From the NCBI GenBank assembly GCA_934513685.1, contig CAKSWY010000025.1, forward strand, positions 1 through 35,494: a stretch of DNA of 35,494 nucleotides, in the 5' to 3' direction. Shown piece by piece: positions 1 through 8,056 of the stretch; within the stretch, counting starts at the first letter, position 1, and every line of letters begins with the position of its first letter. Origin of the DNA: an uncultured Oscillospiraceae bacterium. GTDB taxonomy: Bacteria; Bacillota; Clostridia; Oscillospirales; Ruminococcaceae. The notes beneath the pieces were generated by a model. The model saw nothing but the letters and a program-made list of their open reading frames with translations. It was not told the origin of the DNA and ran no database searches. The position numbers and the translations under genes are program-made.

Positions 1-59
1 GGTAGAGCAGCTGACTCTTAATCAGCGGGCCCAGGGTTCGAGTCCCTGAGAGTGCACCA
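1..59 (+). tRNA. tRNA-Lys (anticodon CUU), 3' part
   Basis: The window opens inside a tRNA gene; the 5' acceptor strand and start of the D arm lie outside. The anticodon stem GCTGA/TCAGC (10-14, 22-26) closes the loop CTCTTAA, which gives anticodon CTT (Lys). The T arm CAGGG-TTCGAGT-CCCTG is at 32-48, the 3' acceptor strand at 49-55, the discriminator A at 56 and an encoded CCA at 57-59. It decodes AAG codons. Its 3' end adjoins an AT-rich patch, a common arrangement for genomic islands, but no integrase is visible. Confidence 0.95.
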
Positions 60-69
60 GAATAAAGGT

Positions 70-105
70 CGTGCAACGTTAGGTTGCACGGCTTTTTCTT
101 TTTGT
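70..105 (+). terminator. Rho-independent terminator of tRNA-Lys
   Basis: A perfect 8-bp stem CGTGCAAC (70-77) / GTTGCACG (83-90) with a 5-nt loop is followed by a T-rich tract starting at 92. It lies 10 nt after the tRNA CCA end, as expected for tRNA transcription termination. Confidence 0.85.
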
Positions 106-208
106 TTTAACTGCTTTTGAAAAATTGACATAAACATAAAGGGATTCTTCTTTGATTGTGACCTTACATTTTTAAAGAGCTTTTAGACCGTAAAATTCTT
201 CTTATATA

Positions 209-1279
209 TCAATTTAGAAGCGAAAGAATTCTTTTTTGCAAGGTTTGAATGTCATTTTTAATTAGGACATTATCAAGCTTTTCAATGCTGCTCAATCGAT
301 CGGCTATTCTGTCATAATAATAAAGTTCTGTTGTGTCGATTACCAGAATTACCCTCTGCCAAATTTGAGGTTGATTTAAAATTCTGTCTTTGCTTAGTTT
401 TGCTTGTTCTACATAACAGTACTTTTTCAATTGGTCGTGTAAATGCTGTTCGGTATGAACGTTGAGCTTTACCTCTACAAAACACCACTTGCCGCCTAGC
501 TTTATCACATTATCTGCATAGCCAGTGCGCGTGCCTCCTCGATAGCACGCACATTCTGCGAAGAATTTTTTCTGTTGCCCTAATACGCGAAAGAAATAGT
601 CTACATAAAATTTTCGGAATTGGATTTCCAATGTGAATCGCCTACGATACTCGTGAGTTATATCCAGCCAGTTATCTTCATTGATTTTTTGCAAGGGTAG
701 AGGAATCGCTTGGCTTGTCCGTAAGTAATTAGGCACTTTATTGTTTGCCATTATAATCTTTTTTAAGCGCTTAAAATCGCTCCCTATTACTGGAGTGATA
801 GCGCTCTGGCGAGATAAGAAGATGAAATCCGAAAATTCTGAAATGTCAAGCGGATGCTCCAACACATAAAGGCGATCGATTGGGGCGTAGAAACGGCTGC
901 TCCAATGAAATATCTCATCACCCTCTTGCAGGTCATAGATGGATCGTCCGGAGATTTTTCCTACCGCAAATATTTTTCCACCATAATTTTTGTAGAGCCC
1001 TCTTGCTCGTTGAAGGGCGTTCCAAAGCCATTCGTGTTCCTCTTCTGGGAAAGAGTCCTTTTCATGCCGTAGTTCTGTTTCTAATTTTGTTATTCTTGAA
1101 ATTGCAGTTTTTGCATGAAAGAAAAATACGATATCGCCAGGAACGACCCATTTGGGAGCGGTCCACTCAGTTTCATCAACTGTCAAAATTTCTTCAACAT
1201 TAAATTTATCGGCAAAATATTCAAATTCGTCCAATGTGTTTGGAAAGCTAATGTTATTTATAAATGCTTGTACATTCAT
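209..1279 (-). CDS. PD-(D/E)XK nuclease-like protein with EVE/PUA-like N-terminal region
   Basis: This 356-residue protein has a C-terminal restriction-endonuclease-like core: D256, then E269-V-K271 in FVEVKLN (the D...ExK signature), followed by a Q283-x3-Y287-like helix motif as seen in RecB-type nucleases. Around residues 43-120, PKWVVPGDIVFFFHAKTA and KIFAVGKISG resemble EVE/PUA-like domains, which read modified bases; that assignment is tentative. Of two in-frame ATGs, 1279 was chosen over 1285 because GGAG lies about 8 nt upstream of it; a longer open frame to 1483 has no ribosome site. The gene is AT-rich (roughly 40% GC against over 60% around it) and sits alone beside tRNA-Lys, so it looks acquired. 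A defence role against foreign DNA is inference; no methylase or partner gene is present. Confidence 0.6.
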   Translation of the reverse strand: MNVQAFINNISFPNTLDEFEYFADKFNVEEILTVDETEWTAPKWVVPGDIVFFFHAKTAISRITKLETELRHEKDSFPEEEHEWLWNALQRARGLYKNYGGKIFAVGKISGRSIYDLQEGDEIFHWSSRFYAPIDRLYVLEHPLDISEFSDFIFLSRQSAITPVIGSDFKRLKKIIMANNKVPNYLRTSQAIPLPLQKINEDNWLDITHEYRRRFTLEIQFRKFYVDYFFRVLGQQKKFFAECACYRGGTRTGYADNVIKLGGKWCFVEVKLNVHTEQHLHDQLKKYCYVEQAKLSKDRILNQPQIWQRVILVIDTTELYYYDRIADRLSSIEKLDNVLIKNDIQTLQKRILSLLN

Positions 1280-1486
1280 TTTCATCTCTCCTTTTCTCAA
1301 TTTTAACGATTTTATATAAATTCTACAAGTTATGAAAAAGGAACAGAGAGGATGTTTAAAGATATTTCCACCGTTGCGGGAAAGGCTGCGGAGGAGATGC
1401 AGAGATATCCTCCACTTTGCCTTTCTGCGCGGTTCTGCATTCTGACGAACCACAGGCTTCCTCTTGATTTGCCAAAATGACAAACC

Positions 1487-1537
1487 AAAACCGGCAGCTG
1501 CGCGGAGAGAAATTCTCTCTGGCAGCTGCCGGTTTTT
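1487..1537. terminator. Bidirectional Rho-independent terminator
   Basis: A perfect 10-bp outer stem CCGGCAGCTG (1491-1500) / CAGCTGCCGG (1523-1532) encloses an inner GAGAGAA/TTCTCTC stem. It is flanked by an A tract on the left and a T5 tract on the right, so it can act in both directions. The likely client is the asnS operon, transcribed on the minus strand and ending at 1628. Confidence 0.75.
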
Positions 1538-1548
1538 ATCGTCTATTT

Positions 1549-1572
1549 CCTATTTGTGAATGTACAAATAGG
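1549..1572. repeat. Short inverted repeat (9-bp stem)
   Basis: CCTATTTGT (1549-1557) pairs perfectly with ACAAATAGG (1564-1572) around a 6-nt loop. It lies between the asnS-operon end and the main terminator and has no T tract, so it could be a 3'-end stabilising hairpin or a protein site. Confidence 0.45.
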
Positions 1573-1627
1573 GAGCGTACAGCAGGTGCGACCACAAGGG
1601 ACCTTACGCTTTACCAGACTACCCACA

Positions 1628-2074
1628 TCACCAGAACCACACGTCCTGGGGAATTGCGTCGGAATAGGCATAAATGATGCGGGGAATCACAAAGCCCTCG
1701 GTCAGCTCAAAACGGATGAGCTGGCGCACAAAATCGTGCTCTTCCTGGCTCAGAGGGCGGCAGACCAGCCCCTCGCTGGGGGCGCACACCGCCGCGTACA
1801 GGTTTTTCATGCCGCCCTGGCGCTGGCCGTCCGTAAACAGCAGATATAGCCGGGTTTCGCCGGTGCCGTCCCACAGATAGGCCCCGGCCACGGTGCCCTC
1901 CATCTGGGGGCGGTCGCTCCACTTGATCAGGGCCTGTTTGCACTGGCTCAGCCAATCCATGCCGCCCTGCATGTCCCGCTTCAGCAGGGCATTCAGGGTG
2001 GTCAGCCACTTGCCTGCGGGAATCTGCTCCGGCGGGGCAACGTGGGCGATGGTTTTGAACAATTCAGCTTCCAT
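1628..2074 (-). CDS. Conserved hypothetical protein downstream of asnS
   Basis: This predicted soluble protein of 148 residues is not one I recognise; no signal peptide, membrane segment or catalytic motif is visible. The C-terminal half has a regular alpha/beta look (AGAYLWDGTGETRLYLLFTD...GFVIPRIIYAYS). Two in-frame ATGs are possible, at 2086 and 2074. The second is preferred because GGAG ends 6 nt before it, whereas the first has no ribosome site. The gene follows asnS by about 50 nt on the same strand with no terminator between, so the two are probably co-transcribed and end at the hairpin at 1487-1537. Function is unknown. Confidence 0.6.
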   Translation of the reverse strand: MEAELFKTIAHVAPPEQIPAGKWLTTLNALLKRDMQGGMDWLSQCKQALIKWSDRPQMEGTVAGAYLWDGTGETRLYLLFTDGQRQGGMKNLYAAVCAPSEGLVCRPLSQEEHDFVRQLIRFELTEGFVIPRIIYAYSDAIPQDVWFW

Positions 2075-2122
2075 GTTTTTCTCCATGCCCGGTCAAGGGG
2101 CGTCAAGGGTGGGCGGGTGCGA

Positions 2123-3508
2123 TCAGAAACCGCCGCAGGTGCGGGGGAAGGGCAGCACGTCGCGGATGTTGGGAATGCCGGTCAGGTACATCACCAGGCG
2201 CTCGAAGCCCAGGCCAAAGCCCGCGTGCTGGGCCGTGCCGTACTTGCGCAGCTCCAGATACCACTCGTAGCCCTCGGTGCTCATGCCGATCTCGGCCATG
2301 CGCTGCTCCAGCACGTCCAGACGCTCTTCGCGCTGGCTGCCGCCGATCAGCTCGCCGATGCCGGGAACCAGCATATCCGCGGCGGCCACGGTGCGGCCGT
2401 CCTCGTTGGCGCGCATATAGAAGCTCTTGATCTCCTTGGGGTAATCGGTGACGAACACGGGCTTGTGGAACACCTGCTCGGTGATGTAGCGCTCGTGCTC
2501 GGTCTGAATGTCGGTGCCCCAGTCCACCTTGTACTGGAACTCGTCGTTGTGCTGCTTCAGCAGCTCCACGGCATCGGTGTAGGTGATGCGGCCGAAGTCG
2601 CTGTTCGCCACCAGCTCCAGGCGTTCGATGAGGCCCTTGTCAAAGAACTGGTTGAAGAAGGCCATCTCGTCGGGGCAGGTGTCCAGCACGTAGCGGATGA
2701 CGTACTTGGTCATGGCCTCGGCGGTGTTCATGTAGTCGTTCAGGTCGGCGAAGGCCATCTCCGGCTCGATCATCCAGAACTCCGCGGCGTGGCGGGGGGT
2801 GTAGCTCTCCTCAGCGCGGAAGGTGGGGCCGAAGGTGTACACCTTGCCGAAGGCCAGGGCCATGGCCTCGGCCTCCAGCTGGCCGGAAACGGTGAGCTGG
2901 GTGCTGCGCTTGAAGAAGTCCTGGCTGAAGTCCACCTGACCGTCCTCGGTCTTGGGCACGTTGTTCAGATCCAGGGTGGTCACGCGGAACATCTCACCCG
3001 CGCCCTCGCAGTCAGAGCCGGTGAAGATGGGGGTGTGTACGTAGACGAAGCCCTGCTCCTGGAAGAAGCGGTGGATGGCATAGGCTGCGGCACTGCGCAC
3101 CCGAAATGCCGCCGAGAAGGTGTTGGTGCGGGGGCGCAGATGGGGCATGGTGCGCAGGAACTCCACGCTGTGGCGCTTTTTCTGCAGGGGGTAGTCGGAG
3201 GGGCAGCTGCCGAGGATGGTGATCTCGTCGGCGTTGACCTCAAAGGGCTGCTTGGCCTGGGGGGTCAGCACGATGCGGCCCTTCACTTCCAGGCTGGTGT
3301 AGGTGCCGGCCTTGGCGATCTCGGTGTAGTTTTCCAGCTTGTCGGCCTGAAAAACCACCTGCAGGCTCTTGAAGCAGCTGCCGTCGGTCAGCTCAATGAA
3401 GCCGATCTTTTTGGAATCCCGAATGGTTTTTGCCCAGCCGCAGAGTGTGACGGCCTGCCCATCCTGGGGAAGGTTCTTGTACAGGTTCGCAATTTCGATG
3501 CGCTGCAT
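2123..3508 (-). CDS. asnS: Asparaginyl-tRNA synthetase
   Basis: The 461-residue class IIb aminoacyl-tRNA synthetase charges tRNA-Asn with asparagine in the cytoplasm. An N-terminal OB-fold anticodon-binding domain (about 1-110; VTLCGWAKTIRDSKKIGFIEL) is followed by the class II catalytic core. Visible are motif 1 (FFQEQGFVYVHTPIF), motif 2 (FRAEESYTPRHAAEFWMIE) and motif 3 (GFGLGFERLVMYL), with the C-terminal RDVLPFPRT typical of AsnRS. Length matches the family. The start is supported by AAGGAG 9 nt upstream. A consensus promoter lies at 3583-3611 with a leader of about 65 nt, too short for a T-box riboswitch. A small hypothetical gene follows in the same operon. Confidence 0.97.
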   Translation of the reverse strand: MQRIEIANLYKNLPQDGQAVTLCGWAKTIRDSKKIGFIELTDGSCFKSLQVVFQADKLENYTEIAKAGTYTSLEVKGRIVLTPQAKQPFEVNADEITILGSCPSDYPLQKKRHSVEFLRTMPHLRPRTNTFSAAFRVRSAAAYAIHRFFQEQGFVYVHTPIFTGSDCEGAGEMFRVTTLDLNNVPKTEDGQVDFSQDFFKRSTQLTVSGQLEAEAMALAFGKVYTFGPTFRAEESYTPRHAAEFWMIEPEMAFADLNDYMNTAEAMTKYVIRYVLDTCPDEMAFFNQFFDKGLIERLELVANSDFGRITYTDAVELLKQHNDEFQYKVDWGTDIQTEHERYITEQVFHKPVFVTDYPKEIKSFYMRANEDGRTVAAADMLVPGIGELIGGSQREERLDVLEQRMAEIGMSTEGYEWYLELRKYGTAQHAGFGLGFERLVMYLTGIPNIRDVLPFPRTCGGF

Positions 3509-3582
3509 AATGGGTTACTCCTTTTCTTACACGGGGGCCGCCGTCTGTGCGGCGGAGCGCTCCGAATTTCCGTATCTCTTCT

Positions 3583-3611
3583 ATTATAGGATAATAAAGG
3601 GCCGGTGTAAA
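3583..3611 (-). promoter_or_regulatory. asnS promoter
   Basis: On the minus strand, -35 TTTACA (3611-3606), a 17-nt spacer and -10 TATAAT (3588-3583) make a near-consensus sigma-A promoter. Transcription would start near 3576. Confidence 0.85.
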
Positions 3612-3663
3612 GTTTGGGCGGGGTGAGGGCGGAATTTTTTGCCGGACGGGGGCAGCGGACAGC

Positions 3664-3691
3664 AAAAAAGGCCCCCCCGAGGGGGGCCTTT
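3664..3691 (-). terminator. Rho-independent terminator of uppP
   Basis: An 11-bp stem AAAGGCCCCCC (3667-3677) / GGGGGGCCTTT (3681-3691) with a 3-nt loop runs into T6 on the minus strand. It separates uppP from the asnS promoter. Confidence 0.85.
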
Positions 3692-3749
3692 CGTTTGGGT
3701 TTTATGCTTTTATGATAAGGTAAGGCTGCAGCGGGATTCGCACCCCACC

Positions 3750-3796
3750 TCAGCCGTCACGGCTGACGCCGCGCCTCCTTCCCCTCCAGGGGAAGG
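3750..3796. repeat. Tandem palindromes, REP-like element
   Basis: Two adjacent palindromes, TCAGCCGT/ACGGCTGA (3750-3766) and CCTTCCCCT/AGGGGAAGG (3777-3796), lie between uppP and its terminator. Dispersed palindromic units of this kind are common in Faecalibacterium-like genomes. A fragment resembling the second palindrome (CTTCCCCTTGAGGGGGAAGG) occurs near 14464-14483. Confidence 0.5.
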
Positions 3797-3826
3797 CTGT
3801 TTACCGCAACGGTGAACCTTTCGTCC

Positions 3827-4693
3827 TCAGGCGAGAAGCCCCTGCACAAAGAATACGCCCAGCACCAGCACGCCCAGGGCGATGCGGTACCAGCCGAACA
3901 GCCGGAAGCTGTGCTTCTTGACGTAGCGCATCAGGAAGCCGATGGCCAGCAGGCTGACCACAAAGGCCACCACCATGCCGGTGAGCATCACGCCGATCTC
4001 CAGGCCGGTGAAGGCGTTGCCGGCCAGCAGGTACTTGACCAGCTTCAGGCCGCTGGCGCCCGCCATGACCGGAATGGCCAGGTAGAAGGTGAACTGGGCA
4101 GCCACGGGGCGGCTCAGGCCCAGCAGCAGGCCGCCCACGATGGTGGCGCCGCTGCGGCTGGTGCCAGGAATCAGGCTCAGCACCTGCCAAATGCCCACCA
4201 CCAGGGCGTGCTTCCAGGTCAGCTGGTCCATGTGGGTCACCGAGGGGCGGCGGCCGTTGTCCACCACCAGGAACAGCACGCCGTACAGGATCAGCATGGA
4301 GGCCACCACGGGGGCGTTGTACAGATGCTCATCCAGCCAGTCGTCCAGCGGCAGGCCGATGACGGCCGCGGGCACGCTGGCGATGAGGATCAGCCCCCAA
4401 AGCCGCCAGGTGTCCAGCCGCAGCCAGGGAATCAGCTTCTGGCCCAGGTTCGCGCCCTGGGGGGCCGGCTCGTGGGGCTTGCAGAAGGGCCACAGTTTGT
4501 CAAAGTACAGCACCACCACGGCCAGAATGGCACCCAGCTGGATGACCACCCGGAACATGCTCATAAATGCATCGCTCAGCTGGAACTGAACGATCTGCTC
4601 CAGCAGGATCATGTGGCCGGTGCTGGAGATGGGCAGCCATTCGGTGATGCCCTCCACGATGCCCATGAGCACCGCCTTTAAAATTTCAACCAT
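3827..4693 (-). CDS. uppP: Undecaprenyl-diphosphatase (UppP/BacA)
   Basis: This 288-residue integral membrane enzyme dephosphorylates undecaprenyl pyrophosphate to recycle the lipid carrier for peptidoglycan and other surface polymers; overexpression in this family gives bacitracin resistance. Both family signatures are present: the N-terminal EGITEWLPISSTGHMIL and the central LIPGTSRSGATI, with several hydrophobic membrane segments between and after them. Length is normal. The start (MVEILKAVLMGIVEG) matches the family N-terminus, although the ribosome site (GGAAAG about 13 nt upstream) is weak. The gene is monocistronic, divergent from the TrkA-type gene, and ends before the terminator at 3664-3691. 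Confidence 0.95.
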   Translation of the reverse strand: MVEILKAVLMGIVEGITEWLPISSTGHMILLEQIVQFQLSDAFMSMFRVVIQLGAILAVVVLYFDKLWPFCKPHEPAPQGANLGQKLIPWLRLDTWRLWGLILIASVPAAVIGLPLDDWLDEHLYNAPVVASMLILYGVLFLVVDNGRRPSVTHMDQLTWKHALVVGIWQVLSLIPGTSRSGATIVGGLLLGLSRPVAAQFTFYLAIPVMAGASGLKLVKYLLAGNAFTGLEIGVMLTGMVVAFVVSLLAIGFLMRYVKKHSFRLFGWYRIALGVLVLGVFFVQGLLA

Positions 4694-5038
4694 AAATCTG
4701 CACTCACTTTCCCGGCGCGGGGCCGGAGATTCAAAAGATGAAACGGAAACGGTCCAGTATTCATACGAGAGAGCGGCGGGAAATCATTCACCGCTGCCCG
4801 AAAAAGCACCGCCGCCCGTCCGGGAAAAGAACCTGCCGATGAAAACCGATTCTCATAAAACGACTCCCAGTATACCACAAAGCGCTGAAAAACAAAAGGC
4901 GCACCGGGCAGAAAACCGGGTCTTTGGGGGAGAACCCGCGCAAAAGGGCCGGTTTGCTTGCCAAGTGGTGCAAATCGGATATAATGGAAGCAGAATGCCG
5001 CGCCGGGCCGACCCTGCGCGGCCGGAAAGGGAACGCAT
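4694..5038. other. Divergent intergenic region uppP / TrkA-type gene
   Basis: No gene is seen in these 345 nt. On the minus strand a possible uppP promoter is TTTTGT, 17 nt, TATACT (-10 at 4869-4874), which would leave a leader of about 170 nt. On the plus strand the TrkA-gene promoter is at 4958-4985. No known riboswitch was recognised in the long uppP leader. Confidence 0.5.
4958..4985 (+). promoter_or_regulatory. Promoter of the trkA-PH-PH-gph operon
   Basis: TTGCCA (4958-4963), a 16-nt spacer and TATAAT (4980-4985) lie about 50 nt before the start codon at 5039. Confidence 0.75.
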
Positions 5039-6172
5039 ATGAACATTCTCATCGTGGGCTGCGGCCGTACCGGCCGCCGACTGGTGCCTGCCCTGCGGGC
5101 CAGAGGCCATCAGGTCGCCGTGCTGGACCGGGACGCCCAGGCGCTGGAAGAACTGGTGCAGGAGGGCTTTGACGGGCCGACCATTCACGGCCCGGCCATT
5201 GATGCAGACGCCCTGCATCAGGCCGGAGTGGAGAGCTGCGGCGCGGTGCTGGCCGTGACCGGGCAGGACGATGTAAACCTGATGGTGGCCCAAATGGCCA
5301 AAGAGCTGTTTGGGGTGCCCCAGGCCATTGCCCGGGTGGTGGACCCGGCCCGCAGCCAGGTGTACGGCGAGCGCTTCGGGCTGGAGCTGGTGTGCTCCAC
5401 CGAGCTGACGGCGGACGCCCTTCTGGCAAAAACCGACCCGAACGCCCGGCGGCAGACCGCCGCCGAAGAAACCTCCGCCCTGCCCCAAAAGCCCCGCCGG
5501 AAAAAGCCGGAGGGGCCGCGGGTGTGCATTGTGGGCGGCGGCAAGGTGGGCTTTCATCTGGCCCGGGCTCTGCTGGAGCGGGGCCAGATGCCGGTGCTGA
5601 TCGAGCGGGACGAGGGCCGCTGCGTCCGCCTGGCCAACCAGCTGGAGCTGCCGGTGATCTGCGGCGACGGAACCTCGCCCCAGGTGCTGGAGACGGCGGG
5701 CTGCCGGGGCGCGGCGGCGCTGGTGGCCGTGACCGGGCAGGACGAGGCGAACCTGATCGCCTGCCAGCTGGCGAAAAAGCAGTTCGAGGTGCCCCGCGCC
5801 GCAGCCCGGGTGAACAACCCGAAAAACACCGAGTCGCTGAAAAAGCTCGGGGTGGACATCACCATGTGCAGCACCGAGATCCTCACCCGCCTGCTGGAGC
5901 GGGAGGTGGAGACCAGCGCCCTGCGCCATGTGATGAGCCTTTCCGGCGGGCAGGCGGACCTGACCGAGGTGCTGCTGCCCACGGATTTTGCGCTGGCGGG
6001 GCAGACCCTGACCCAGGCGCCCATTCCGCCGGAGGTGGTGCTGGTGTCCATCACCCGCAACGGGCGGCTGCTGATTCCCCGGGGCGGCACGGTGCTGCTG
6101 CCCGGCGACCGGGTGCTGTGCCTGGCCCGGGACGAGGGCCTGCGCCAGCTGATGCGGGACTGGAAGCTGTAA
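5039..6172 (+). CDS. trkA: TrkA-type potassium uptake regulatory protein (condensed form)
   Basis: This cytoplasmic nucleotide-binding protein regulates Trk/Ktr potassium channels. Two Rossmann RCK_N domains are visible: NILIVGCGRTGRRLVPAL at the N-terminus and RVCIVGGGKVGFHLARAL near residue 160. A C-terminal RCK_C domain covers about 290-372 (TDFALAGQTL...LLPGDRVLCLARDE). Canonical TrkA has about 450 residues as RCK_N-RCK_C-RCK_N-RCK_C. This 377-residue protein lacks the first RCK_C and has a charged linker (PQKPRRKKPEGP) instead. AAAGGGA precedes the ATG. No TrkH/KtrB channel gene is in the window. It heads an operon with two PH-domain proteins and a HAD phosphatase. Confidence 0.85.
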   Translation: MNILIVGCGRTGRRLVPALRARGHQVAVLDRDAQALEELVQEGFDGPTIHGPAIDADALHQAGVESCGAVLAVTGQDDVNLMVAQMAKELFGVPQAIARVVDPARSQVYGERFGLELVCSTELTADALLAKTDPNARRQTAAEETSALPQKPRRKKPEGPRVCIVGGGKVGFHLARALLERGQMPVLIERDEGRCVRLANQLELPVICGDGTSPQVLETAGCRGAAALVAVTGQDEANLIACQLAKKQFEVPRAAARVNNPKNTESLKKLGVDITMCSTEILTRLLEREVETSALRHVMSLSGGQADLTEVLLPTDFALAGQTLTQAPIPPEVVLVSITRNGRLLIPRGGTVLLPGDRVLCLARDEGLRQLMRDWKL

Positions 6173-6220
6173 AAACGACGATGGACGAAGTTTGAAGAAA
6201 TTGGAAAAGGAGGCCGCCCG

Positions 6221-6625
6221 ATGGAATGGAAAAGTACCCCGGCCGCTATCTGGGCGGCGGCTCTCTGGTACACTCTGCTGGGGGGATTTCTGGCGGCCTT
6301 TGCCTTCTGGCAGAGCCTGACGGCGGGCATTGCCTTTGCGGCGGTGTGGCTGCTGCTGGGCCTGTGGCTGGGGCTGGCGGTGCTGCCCACCTGGCGGGTG
6401 CGGCTCACCCCACGGGAGCTGGAGGTGAGCGTGGGGGTGCTGTTTCCCATTCTGCACCGGATGCCCCGGCTGACCGTGTGCGGCCTGCAGCGGGTGACCA
6501 CGCCCGTTCTGCGTCGGGCCGGGCTGTGCCTGGCCTGGGTGCACGGGGCCGGCGGGCAGACCTGCCTGCTGCCGCTGCTGCCCGCCGAAGATCTGGACGC
6601 CCTGTGCCGGGCGCTGGGGCTGTGA
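6221..6625 (+). CDS. Small PH-domain membrane protein (YdbS-like)
   Basis: The 134-residue protein has two N-terminal membrane segments (about 7-25 and 29-50: LGGFLAAFAFW..., FAAVWLLLGLWLGLAVL). A bacterial PH-like domain follows (TWRVRLTPRELEVSVGVLFPILHRMPRLTVCGLQRVTT...), the layout of YdbS of Bacillus. The start has AAGGAGG 8 nt upstream. Its stop overlaps the GTG start of the next PH-domain gene (GTGA), so translation is probably coupled. In Bacillus the ydbS-ydbT pair affects resistance to certain bacteriocins; whether that holds here is inference. Confidence 0.7.
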   Translation: MEWKSTPAAIWAAALWYTLLGGFLAAFAFWQSLTAGIAFAAVWLLLGLWLGLAVLPTWRVRLTPRELEVSVGVLFPILHRMPRLTVCGLQRVTTPVLRRAGLCLAWVHGAGGQTCLLPLLPAEDLDALCRALGL

Positions 6626-8007
6626 CGGGGCTGCGCCGGTTTCACCCGGCTTATTCCGTGCAGCTGATGCGCCGCTGGCTGGCGGTGTGCCTGCTGCCCC
6701 TCCTCAATGCGCTGCGGGCCTTTGACCTGGCGGCCTTCCGGGCGGCCCTCTGGCAGGAGGGGGCGCTGCTGCTCGCCCTGGCAGCGGCGGCGGTGCTTCT
6801 GTGGCTGCCGGCCGGGTGGAAGCTGGAGCAGGGAAGCCTGGTGATCTGCCGGGGGCTGGCGGCGCGGCGAACCCTGCGCCTGCGCCCGGAGGAGATCGCA
6901 AGCCTGGAAATTCGGGAAAACCCGGTCAGCCGCCTGTTCGGGGCGGCCCAGATGACCCTGTACCCCCGCCGGAGCGGGCCGAAACCGAAGAGCCTGAGCC
7001 TGTGGCTGCCCCGGCGGGCGGCCCATGAACTGGCGGAAACGCTTATCCCTCTGCGGGAGGAGCGGCCGCTGTACGTGCCCACCCGGGCGGGGCGGCTGTA
7101 TCTGGTGCTGCTCACAGCCAACGGCCTGGTGACGGGCCTGCTGGCCTTTGTCAGCGTGCAGCGCAGCGACCAGCTGGCCGCCGCCGAGCTGAAGCGGATG
7201 TGGGCCGCGGCCATGCAGGGCCTCATTGGGGTGGAGCGGCTGGCCCAGCGGGTGCTGCCGGTGGGCCTTTCCTGGCTGCTCACTCTGATGGGCGCGGTGT
7301 GGTTTGTGGGCATTGCAGGGGGCTTTCTTCGCTCGGCCAGGTACCGGGTGTACCGGGGTCGTGCGGTGATTCTGGCCCGGGGCGGGCTGCTCACTTTGCG
7401 GGAACGGCGGGTGCGCCCCGGCTGCGTGACCAGCGCCGAGGTGCGCATAACGCCGTTGGCGCGGCTTCTGGGCCGGTGCCTCGTGTACCTGCGCGCCGGG
7501 GCCGACAGCGGCGACGACACCCCCGTTATGGTGTGGCGCATGAAGGACGGAGTGGAGCCGCTTCGGCGGCTGATGCCCTCGTTCCGCCTACCGCCGCCCC
7601 GGCCCGAGCCGCTCACCGGCCGAAGCCTGCCGGCGTTTCTGGCCCTGCCGGGCATTCTCACGGCGGTGGTGGCGGTGGGGTGGCTGTCCTCGTTGTGGCG
7701 GCTGCCGACCGCCAGTCTGCCGCTGGGCGTGGGGCTTTTGCTGTGCCTGGGACTGGTGGCGGTGGCCCTGGAGGGCTTTTTCTGCGAGGGCCTTCGCCAC
7801 GAGCCGGGCGGCCCGCCCACCCTGTGCTTCACAAAGCGGTACACCCGGTATCTGGTGTGCATCTTTTCGCCCCAGCGCAGTGCCCGGATGTATCAAACGC
7901 CCTTCAGTATGCAGCAGGGGCGCTGCCATTTTAAGCTGTTTGTGTCCGGCTGCCGGTACCGCCTGCGCAGCCTGAGGCTGTGGCCGGCCCGCCACGTTCC
8001 TCTGTAA
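6622..8007 (+). CDS. Large PH-domain membrane protein (YdbT-like)
   Basis: The 461-residue membrane protein has repeated units of paired hydrophobic segments followed by a bacterial PH-like domain: GWKLEQGSLVICRGLAARRTLRL near 65-90, and RYRVYRGRAVILARGGLLTLRERRV near 240-265. This matches YdbT-like proteins, which occur next to a YdbS-like partner as here. The start is GTG at 6622, overlapping the previous stop by GTGA; the next ATG (6667) would remove a plausible N-terminus. The protein is very rich in Arg and Leu. It is probably membrane-assembled with its small partner; the molecular role is unknown. Confidence 0.7.
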   Translation: MTGLRRFHPAYSVQLMRRWLAVCLLPLLNALRAFDLAAFRAALWQEGALLLALAAAAVLLWLPAGWKLEQGSLVICRGLAARRTLRLRPEEIASLEIRENPVSRLFGAAQMTLYPRRSGPKPKSLSLWLPRRAAHELAETLIPLREERPLYVPTRAGRLYLVLLTANGLVTGLLAFVSVQRSDQLAAAELKRMWAAAMQGLIGVERLAQRVLPVGLSWLLTLMGAVWFVGIAGGFLRSARYRVYRGRAVILARGGLLTLRERRVRPGCVTSAEVRITPLARLLGRCLVYLRAGADSGDDTPVMVWRMKDGVEPLRRLMPSFRLPPPRPEPLTGRSLPAFLALPGILTAVVAVGWLSSLWRLPTASLPLGVGLLLCLGLVAVALEGFFCEGLRHEPGGPPTLCFTKRYTRYLVCIFSPQRSARMYQTPFSMQQGRCHFKLFVSGCRYRLRSLRLWPARHVPL

Positions 8008-8056
8008 CAGGCCGGGCAAAAACGCGGGGCAGGCCGCCCCGCAGGAGGGAAAAACC

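Larger units (their letters stand above)
1286..1627. other. Gene-free region upstream of the nuclease-like gene
   Basis: No supportable gene is present. An AT-rich stretch with TATAAA-like -10 sequences on the minus strand (around 1311-1316) could be the promoter of the nuclease-like gene, but no convincing -35 is seen. The right part holds a strong bidirectional hairpin (1487-1537) and a second 9-bp hairpin (1549-1572). GC rises back towards the genomic level after about 1480. Confidence 0.5.

Noticed and set aside
1..1540. Integrated mobile element with integrase and att duplication at tRNA-Lys.
   Set aside because: No integrase or recombinase gene is present and I found no second copy of the tRNA 3' end in the window. 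Only the composition shift and position suggest acquisition.
3509..3611. T-box riboswitch in the asnS leader.
   Set aside because: The leader from the predicted promoter is only about 65 nt, with no stem I signature, no T-box sequence and no terminator between promoter and gene.
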